DNA from: Paracoccaceae bacterium
GTDB taxonomy: Bacteria > Pseudomonadota > Alphaproteobacteria > Rhodobacterales > Rhodobacteraceae
Direction: 5' to 3'
Assembly: GCA_016937725.1 (NCBI GenBank)
Contig: JAFGVZ010000002.1
Location: forward strand, 1-5,710
Length of the DNA stretch: 5,710 nucleotides
Every line of letters begins with the position of its first letter. The stretch's first letter is position 1. Under the pieces are notes generated by a model. It saw nothing but the letters and a program-made list of their open reading frames with translations, made no database searches and had not been told where the DNA came from. This document shows positions 1-4,616 of this stretch, piece by piece. A program made the position numbers and the translations under genes.

Positions 1-1131
1 TCCGAGGACGAACGCATGTTGCGTGATGCGGCGCATGATTTTGCGCAATCCACCCTGCAACCGCGCGTGATCGACGCCTACCGGACAGAGGCGGTCGCAC
101 CTGACCTGTTTCCCTTGATGGGCGAAGCCGGACTGCTGGGCGCGACCCTACCAGAAGAATACGGCGGCTTGGGCGCGAATTACGTCACCTACGGCCTGAT
201 CGCGCGGGAAATCGAGCGCGTCGATTCGGGCTATCGCAGCATGATGTCGGTGCAATCCTCGCTCGTGATCTACCCGATCTACGCCTATGGGTCGGAAGAG
301 CAGCGGCAGAAATACTTGCCCGGCCTGTGTTCGGGCCAATTGATCGGCTGTTTCGGGCTGACCGAACCTGATGCCGGGTCCGACCCCGCCGGCATGAAAA
401 CCCGCGCCGTGAAGACCGCCACCGGCTACAAGCTGACCGGGTCCAAGATGTGGATATCGAACGCGCCGTTTGCCGATGTTTTCGTGGTTTGGGCGAAGTC
501 GGACGCGCATGGCGGGCGCATTCGAGGCTTCGTTCTGGAAAAAGACATGAAAGGGCTGAGCGCGCCCAAGATCGCGGGTAAACTGTCCTTGCGCGCTTCG
601 ACCACCGGCGAGATCGTGATGGACGGGGTCGAGGTGGGCGAAGATGCGCTTCTGCCCTATGTCGAAGGGCTGAAAGGCCCGTTCGGCTGTTTGAACCGCG
701 CGCGTTACGGCATAGCCTGGGGCGTGATGGGGGCGGCTGAATTCTGCTGGCACGCTGCGCGCCAATATGGGCTGGACCGCAAGCAATTCGACAAGCCCTT
801 GGCGGGCACGCAGCTTTTCCAGAAAAAGCTGGCCGATATGCAGACCGAAATCGCACTTGGCCTGCAAGCCGCTCTGCAAGTGGGCCGCCTGATGGACGGG
901 GCAGAGGCCGCGCCGGAAATGATCAGCCTGATCAAGCGCAATAATTGCGGCAAGGCGCTGGATATCGCGCGCCACGCCCGCGACATGCATGGCGGCAATG
1001 GCATTTCCGAGGATTACCAAGTCATGCGCCATATGGTGAACCTGGAAACGGTGAACACCTATGAAGGCACGCATGACGTGCATGCGCTGATCTTGGGGCG
1101 CGCGCAAACCGGGCTTCAGGCGTTTTTCTGA
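1..1131 (+). CDS. gcdH: glutaryl-CoA dehydrogenase, 5'-truncated by window edge
   Basis: This FAD enzyme oxidises and decarboxylates glutaryl-CoA to crotonyl-CoA and CO2, passing electrons to ETF, in the cytoplasmic breakdown of lysine and tryptophan. The reading frame is open from base 1, so the ATG at 16 is internal; 376 residues are visible against roughly 395-410 in the family, so about 30 N-terminal residues lie outside. Counting from the Met at 16, the substrate-carboxylate pair Arg74-Ser75 sits in GYRSMMSVQSS, the FAD/substrate segment FGLTEPDAGSDP is around 114-125, WISNAP starts at 146, and the catalytic base is Glu350 in NTYEGTHDVHALILGR. The Arg-Ser pair and the YEGTHD(I/V)HALILGR ending are what separate this family from other acyl-CoA dehydrogenases, so the assignment is firm. 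A terminator-like hairpin follows the TGA stop closely, suggesting that gcdH ends its transcript. Confidence 0.96.
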   Translation, partial: SEDERMLRDAAHDFAQSTLQPRVIDAYRTEAVAPDLFPLMGEAGLLGATLPEEYGGLGANYVTYGLIAREIERVDSGYRSMMSVQSSLVIYPIYAYGSEEQRQKYLPGLCSGQLIGCFGLTEPDAGSDPAGMKTRAVKTATGYKLTGSKMWISNAPFADVFVVWAKSDAHGGRIRGFVLEKDMKGLSAPKIAGKLSLRASTTGEIVMDGVEVGEDALLPYVEGLKGPFGCLNRARYGIAWGVMGAAEFCWHAARQYGLDRKQFDKPLAGTQLFQKKLADMQTEIALGLQAALQVGRLMDGAEAAPEMISLIKRNNCGKALDIARHARDMHGGNGISEDYQVMRHMVNLETVNTYEGTHDVHALILGRAQTGLQAFF

Positions 1132-1153
1132 CGCGTGACTTATGCCGAGATGT

Positions 1154-1191
1154 CGCGCCGCCGGGCCGAAAGCCCGGCGGTGTGAGTATTT
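1154..1191 (+). terminator. GC-rich hairpin with short T-rich tail after gcdH
   Basis: Bases 1158-1166 (ccgccgggc) and 1172-1180 (gcccggcgg) form a perfect 9-bp stem around the loop cgaaa. The stem extends outward to 1154/1184 with further C-G and G-U pairs. It is followed by gagtattt (1184-1191), a weak T-rich tail. Position just after the gcdH stop fits a Rho-independent terminator, although the U-tract is poor by E. coli standards. Confidence 0.7.
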
Positions 1192-1205
1192 AGGGCAAGA
1201 TGAAG
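1184..1205 (+). repeat. possible recurring Rhodobacteraceae intergenic tail (gagtattt...aagatgaag)
   Basis: Directly after the gcdH hairpin come gagtattt (1184-1191) and aagatgaag (1197-1205). From memory, tails of the form GAGTATTT, a few bases, AAGA(T/A)GAAG often follow GC hairpins between genes in Rhodobacteraceae genomes. Only one copy lies in this window, so its repeat nature cannot be seen here and rests on recollection. Confidence 0.4.
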
Positions 1206-1222
1206 CGGGACTACAGCTTCGC

Positions 1223-1250
1223 TTGACCCTGCACGCGCCGCTCCTATGCT
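1223..1250 (+). promoter_or_regulatory. sigma70-like promoter for the aminotransferase gene
   Basis: The -35 box TTGACC (1223-1228, five of six consensus bases) and the -10 box TATGCT (1245-1250, four of six) are separated by 16 bp. Transcription would begin near 1257, giving a leader of about 22 nt before the ATG at 1279. The in-frame ATG at 1246 falls inside this -10 box and would not be in the mRNA, which supports 1279 as the true start. Confidence 0.55.
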
Positions 1251-1267
1251 GCGGCACATAGAATTCA

Positions 1268-1272
1268 CGGAG
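1268..1272 (+). promoter_or_regulatory. ribosome binding site CGGAG deciding the aminotransferase start
   Basis: CGGAG lies 6 nt upstream of the ATG at 1279. It is a good Shine-Dalgarno match at normal spacing, and it favours this ATG over the in-frame one 33 nt upstream. Confidence 0.7.
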
Positions 1273-1278
1273 CAGAAA

Positions 1279-2670
1279 ATGTCGCTGACCAACACGCTGC
1301 CCACCGCCGAGTTGCAGGCGCTGGATGCGGCCCATCACATGCACCCGTTCACCGCCAATGGCGCTTTGGGAAAAAAGGGCGCGCGGATCATCACGCGCGC
1401 GCAGGGTGTGCGGCTGACCGACAGCAACGGTGAAGAATTAATCGACGGCATGGCGGGGCTGTGGTGCGTCAATATCGGCTATGGGCGCGAGGAACTGGCC
1501 GAAGCCGCCGCGCGCCAGATGCGCGAATTGCCCTTCTACAATACGTTTTTCCAGACCAGCCATGTGCCCGCGCTGACACTCGCCGCAAAGTTGGCAGAAC
1601 TGGCGCCAGAGGGTCTGAACCATGTGTTTTTCGCCGGCTCGGGATCAGAAGCCAATGACACCAATATCCGCCTTGTCCGCCAATATTGGGCACTGAAGGG
1701 CCAGCCGCGGCGGCGCACCATCATTTCGCGGCGCAATGGCTATCACGGCTCTACCATGGGCGGCGGGTCACTGGGCGGGATGGCCGCGATGCATGCCCAA
1801 GGCGGGCTGCCCATTCCCGGCATCGTGCATATTGACCAGCCCTATTGGTGGGGCGAGGGCGGGGACATGACGCCGGACGACTTCGGGCTGGCGCGGGCGC
1901 GCCAGCTGGAAGCGAAAATCCTGGAACTGGGGCCAGAAAACGTTGCGGCCTTCATCGCCGAACCCGTTCAGGGCGCAGGTGGCGTGATCATTCCGCCCGA
2001 AAGCTACTGGCCCGAAGTGCAGCGGATCGTGGACCATTACGGCATCTTGCTGATCGCGGATGAGGTGATTACAGGCTTTGGTCGCCTTGGTCATTGGTTC
2101 GGGTCGCAAAGCTACGGAATCCGCCCGCATGTGATGACCATCGCCAAGGGGTTATCATCCGGTTACCAGCCCATCGGCGGGTCCATCATCTGTGACGAGG
2201 TGGCCAACACCATCGCACAAGATGAATTCAACCACGGTTATACCTATTCCGGCCACCCGGTCGCGGCGGCGGTAGCGCTGGAGAACCTGCGTATTCTGGA
2301 CGAGGAAGGGATCATCACTCGCGTGCACGACACCACTGCACCCTATTTGGCACAGGCTTGGGCGCGGCTGGCTGACCACCCGCTGGTGGGCGAGGCCGTC
2401 AGCCGCGGCATGATGGCCAGCCTTGCGCTGACGCCCGACAAGTCCCGGCGCGCGCGCTTCGCGGCAGACGCGGGGACGGCAGGCTACATCTGCCGCGAAT
2501 ATTCTTTCGGGAACAACCTTGTCATGCGCCATGTCGGCGACCGCATGATCATCGCGCCGCCCTTGATCATCTCGCATGCCGATATTGACGAGATCATTGC
2601 ACGGGCCACCAAGACGCTGGACCAAACCTTGGCGCATTTGCAGCGCGACGGGATGATGGTGGCGGCCTAA
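1279..2670 (+). CDS. class III omega-amine:pyruvate aminotransferase
   Basis: This is a PLP-dependent transaminase of fold type I, class III, 463 aa, the usual length. It moves a terminal amino group from an amine, diamine or omega-amino acid to pyruvate. It closely resembles the marine Roseobacter amine transaminase of known structure (Ruegeria pomeroyi type), judged from memory, including the opening PTAELQALDAAHH. Residue landmarks are Trp62 in AGLWCVN of the substrate pocket, GSGSEAN at 120-126 for phosphate binding, Tyr155-His156-Gly157 stacking on the ring, Asp261 in IADEVITGFG contacting the pyridine nitrogen, and the Schiff-base Lys290 in TIAKGLSSGY. Arg417 in MRHVGDR matches the mobile arginine that binds the acceptor's carboxylate in this group. 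The start follows the ribosome site at 1268-1272. Putrescine, cadaverine, beta-alanine or aromatic amines are all possible substrates and sequence alone does not decide. It appears to have its own promoter. Confidence 0.93.
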   Translation: MSLTNTLPTAELQALDAAHHMHPFTANGALGKKGARIITRAQGVRLTDSNGEELIDGMAGLWCVNIGYGREELAEAAARQMRELPFYNTFFQTSHVPALTLAAKLAELAPEGLNHVFFAGSGSEANDTNIRLVRQYWALKGQPRRRTIISRRNGYHGSTMGGGSLGGMAAMHAQGGLPIPGIVHIDQPYWWGEGGDMTPDDFGLARARQLEAKILELGPENVAAFIAEPVQGAGGVIIPPESYWPEVQRIVDHYGILLIADEVITGFGRLGHWFGSQSYGIRPHVMTIAKGLSSGYQPIGGSIICDEVANTIAQDEFNHGYTYSGHPVAAAVALENLRILDEEGIITRVHDTTAPYLAQAWARLADHPLVGEAVSRGMMASLALTPDKSRRARFAADAGTAGYICREYSFGNNLVMRHVGDRMIIAPPLIISHADIDEIIARATKTLDQTLAHLQRDGMMVAA

Positions 2671-2685
2671 ACCCGTGCTACCCCC

Positions 2686-2715
2686 GCGCAGGTGCCCTCA
2701 GAGGGGCACCTGCGC
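2686..2715. terminator. perfect 12-bp hairpin between convergent genes, likely two-way terminator
   Basis: Bases 2686-2697 (gcgcaggtgccc) and 2704-2715 (gggcacctgcgc) are exact inverse complements around a 6-nt loop (tcagag). The hairpin lies 15 nt after the plus-strand aminotransferase stop. It also contains the stop codon (2698-2700, in the loop) and final codons of the minus-strand lipoprotein gene. There is no U-run on either side, so termination would depend on the stem itself or on Rho; the position between converging genes supports the call. Confidence 0.6.
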
Positions 2716-3333
2716 GCCGTAAACTTGCTGTTGCAGGCCCGGCGCGTCATAATGCAGCTCATATGTTGTGACGCCCGGCATGTCCGCGATCTGTTCCATC
2801 AGCTTGTGCGGATAGTAGCTGGACCGCAGGTTTTCAAACCCCGGCAATTCGCGCAGGATACGCACGGTCGATACCGCGCAATGCGCGGGCGGCACCGGGC
2901 CAGCCTGACTGGCCAAAGCCTTGGCGCGCAACGCGGTTTCCATCGAAACCGGAATACGCTGGATCACGCTGTAATGCGTTTCTCTGGTATGGCTCAGATA
3001 GAAGGATGCCCCCATGCGTGGCGTCATGCCGTAATGCAGGTCGTTGCGCTCTGGCACGTCGGGCAGTTTCCAACTTCCGGCAGGGTCGAACAGCACGCGT
3101 TCATCGGCATTGATGAACATGGCCGTATGGTCACCCCGCTTGGAACGGTAGTTCATGATCGTGACAATGGTCAATTCGGCTTGTCCGCCATGGACGTAGC
3201 GCGCAGCCTGAATGGCGGAATCGGGCGCCCAGACACGTTCGCCCGCGCAGGCGGCCAAGGTGAAAGCCGCAGCCAGCATAAGCGCAAAAGCACGAAACCA
3301 CGACAGACCCTGCCGGGGGACCATTACCTGCAT
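2698..3333 (-). CDS. lipoprotein of unknown function, possible permuted papain-like (NlpC/P60-type) hydrolase
   Basis: The 211-aa product is exported and lipid-anchored. It has basic and hydrophobic N-terminal residues (about 7-25), then the lipobox LAAC with the acylated Cys29. I do not recognise a named family with certainty. The mature part has a beta-rich stretch ending in GDHTAMFI (His69) followed by RVLFDPAGSW (80-88), and later PPAHCAVSTVRIL with His151-Cys152 ahead of a helix. A His on a strand followed much later by a Cys at a helix start is the order seen in circularly permuted NlpC/P60 or YiiX/LRAT-like cysteine hydrolases, and somewhat in DUF4105-type periplasmic domains. That function is an inference. 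Cys152 is the only cysteine after the lipobox. The start is supported by AGGA at 3340-3343, 6 nt upstream. The gene lies 29 nt after subunit IV and is probably cotranscribed with it. Confidence 0.8.
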   Translation of the reverse strand: MQVMVPRQGLSWFRAFALMLAAAFTLAACAGERVWAPDSAIQAARYVHGGQAELTIVTIMNYRSKRGDHTAMFINADERVLFDPAGSWKLPDVPERNDLHYGMTPRMGASFYLSHTRETHYSVIQRIPVSMETALRAKALASQAGPVPPAHCAVSTVRILRELPGFENLRSSYYPHKLMEQIADMPGVTTYELHYDAPGLQQQVYGAQVPL

Positions 3334-3339
3334 GACCAG

Positions 3340-3343
3340 TCCT
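3340..3343 (-). promoter_or_regulatory. ribosome binding site AGGA of the lipoprotein gene
   Basis: On the minus strand AGGA sits 6 nt before the ATG at 3333-3331. A second in-frame ATG three codons later has no well-spaced site, so the first is preferred. Confidence 0.5.
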
Positions 3344-3362
3344 GTCTTTGGAAAGTAGCGCG

Positions 3363-3497
3363 TCAGCTATTGACGAGAGCCATGAAAATCAGAACGCCGA
3401 TGCTGATCGCAGCGCCCCAGGTCACCATCCGAATAAACCCGTCAAAGGTCTTCTGCTGGGTCGTGGTGTCCATTTTGCCATGCTGGTGGTCGGCCAT
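3363..3497 (-). CDS. ctaH: aa3-type cytochrome c oxidase subunit IV (44 aa)
   Basis: This short gene encodes the small fourth subunit of the alphaproteobacterial aa3 cytochrome c oxidase, a one-helix inner-membrane protein beside the catalytic core. The product begins MADHQHGKMDTTTQQKTFDG, a polar His- and Gln-rich stretch. It continues through FIRMVTWGAAISIGVL into one hydrophobic helix (about residues 22-42) and ends ALVNS. The length, the K(T)FDGF(I/M)R..TW motif and the helix fit the bacterial aa3 subunit IV family (Pfam COX4_pro_2). The start is fixed by GGAG 8 nt upstream. The symbol is the Paracoccus denitrificans name as I recall it. In Paracoccus, loss of this subunit is reported to have little effect on activity. 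The genes for subunits I-III are not nearby in this window. It lies 90 nt after the hydrolase gene and 29 nt before the lipoprotein gene. Confidence 0.9.
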   Translation of the reverse strand: MADHQHGKMDTTTQQKTFDGFIRMVTWGAAISIGVLIFMALVNS

Positions 3498-3505
3498 GTC
3501 AAATT

Positions 3506-3509
3506 CTCC
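3506..3509 (-). promoter_or_regulatory. ribosome binding site GGAG of the subunit IV gene
   Basis: GGAG on the minus strand ends 8 nt before the ATG at 3497-3495. It supports translation of a gene short enough to be missed by length-based gene calling. Confidence 0.65.
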
Positions 3510-3587
3510 GTGTTCGCGTTGTTGCCTTGGTGGTTACCGTATCGAGAACGGGCTGTCATCCCTTTTGCGCCATAGCGCAGACCAACG

Positions 3588-4616
3588 CTAGCGACGGTGC
3601 CACAACCACGCGCCGCAATCGCCGATTGACCGCGTCACCCGGCCCAAATGTTCCAGATGGTTCAGATGCGCGACCGCTTCGACCAGTGCCAACCCATAGG
3701 TGCCTTCGGTGATCTGCCGTTTGAACAAGGGCGCGAAACACGCACTGGCTAGGCGCGGCTCGGTCAAAAACTCTTCCAGACGGGCCAGCGCGCCATGGTG
3801 GTTGTCAATCTTTTGCTGCAACCGGAACGGCAAGCCCGTGAAGGGCAATTTGTGACCTGGCAGCACCAAATGGTCGTCCCGCGCGACGCTTTGCAACCGC
3901 GCGCAGCTTTCCAGCCATTCCGCCACCGGGTCGGCATTTGGTTCGGTGGCATAGACCCCAAGATTGGGCGAAATAGACGGCAAAAGCTGATCCGCACCCA
4001 GCACGAGGTTGCAGTCGCGGCTCCAGAGCGTGACTTGGTCAGGCGCGTGGCCTTGGCCCAGCCGCACATCCCAGTCGCGCCCGCCCGCATGCAGCTTGTC
4101 GCCCTCGGATAACCGCTCGAACCCAAGGGGCAAGGGAGCCACCACATCGGCAAAGTTGAACGGGCGCTCGGATGCCCGTCTGGCAAGGATATCCGGGTCC
4201 ATCCCCGCGCCACGCCAGAACGCTAGCGTTTCCGGCGGGGGGCGGTCTTGGTCATCCAATGTCAGCATCCGCGCGAACAGCCATGCCGTGCGCGAGGTGG
4301 CCAAAGTCGCGCCCCCGGCCTGAAACCAGCCCGCAAGCCCGATATGGTCGGGGTGGTGGTGGCTGGCAATCACGCGGGTCACGGGCTTGCCGCGAAGTGG
4401 CCCTGCCAGCAGCTTCACCCAAGCCCCGCGCGTGCGCTTGGTGTCAAAGCCCGTATCAAAGACCGTCCAGCCATCGCCATCGTCCAGCGCGTAGACATTG
4501 ACGTGGTCCAGCGCCATGGGCAAAGGCATCCGCGCCCAGAACACACCCGGTGCGATTTCCAGCGCCGTGCCTTCGTCTGGCGCGGCATCAAACGGGTATC
4601 GCAGGGCGGCTGTCAC
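3588..4616 (-). CDS. metallo-beta-lactamase-fold hydrolase with C-terminal winged helix
   Basis: This is a 342-aa cytoplasmic metal hydrolase of the glyoxalase II/LACTB2-like branch. Metal ligands are visible in family order: HHHPDH at 86-91 (His86, His88, Asp90, His91), His190 in GQGHAPDQ, Asp209 in LGADQ and His255 in LPGHKLPF. Residues about 290-335, including TYGLALVEAVAHLNHLEHLG, look like the winged-helix domain that follows the hydrolase fold in LACTB2-like proteins. The start is GTG, sharing GTGA with the stop of the acyl-CoA dehydrogenase, with AGAGGA 9 nt upstream. A longer reading frame runs back to 4856 but lies inside the dehydrogenase gene and its translation is low-complexity Arg/Ala. 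Tight coupling to an acyl-CoA dehydrogenase suggests action on a thioester or a related acyl intermediate. This is inference, since relatives cleave RNA, thioesters and lactones. No signal peptide is seen. Confidence 0.9.
   Translation of the reverse strand: MTAALRYPFDAAPDEGTALEIAPGVFWARMPLPMALDHVNVYALDDGDGWTVFDTGFDTKRTRGAWVKLLAGPLRGKPVTRVIASHHHPDHIGLAGWFQAGGATLATSRTAWLFARMLTLDDQDRPPPETLAFWRGAGMDPDILARRASERPFNFADVVAPLPLGFERLSEGDKLHAGGRDWDVRLGQGHAPDQVTLWSRDCNLVLGADQLLPSISPNLGVYATEPNADPVAEWLESCARLQSVARDDHLVLPGHKLPFTGLPFRLQQKIDNHHGALARLEEFLTEPRLASACFAPLFKRQITEGTYGLALVEAVAHLNHLEHLGRVTRSIGDCGAWLWHRR
4613..4616 (-). other. GTGA stop/start overlap coupling dehydrogenase and hydrolase
   Basis: The dehydrogenase stop TGA (4615-4613) and the hydrolase start GTG (4616-4614) share bases in the four-base string GTGA. 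This arrangement usually signals reinitiation by terminating ribosomes and a fixed ratio of the two products. Confidence 0.85.

Noticed and set aside
148..1344. A 398-codon minus-strand reading frame opposite gcdH and the aminotransferase start
   Set aside because: It lies antisense to a gene with unmistakable family motifs, crosses the hairpin and promoter, and its His/Arg/Gly/Ala-rich translation matches no family I know. It is a by-product of GC-rich codon use.
3566..3579. Small hairpin tgcgc-cata-gcgca after the hydrolase stop
   Set aside because: Only 5 bp, and on the transcribed minus strand it is followed by AAAAGGG rather than a T-run, so it is not a convincing terminator.
3498..3587. 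Promoter for the subunit IV gene in the 90-nt spacer
   Set aside because: ATGACA (minus strand, 3559-3554) resembles a -35 box but no acceptable -10 box follows at 16-18 bp. The gene may be expressed by read-through from the hydrolase or from a non-consensus promoter.
2692..3591. A 299-codon plus-strand reading frame
   Set aside because: It covers the lipoprotein, the subunit IV gene and their spacer on the opposite strand. The minus-strand genes have a lipobox, ribosome sites and a family match, and this frame has none.
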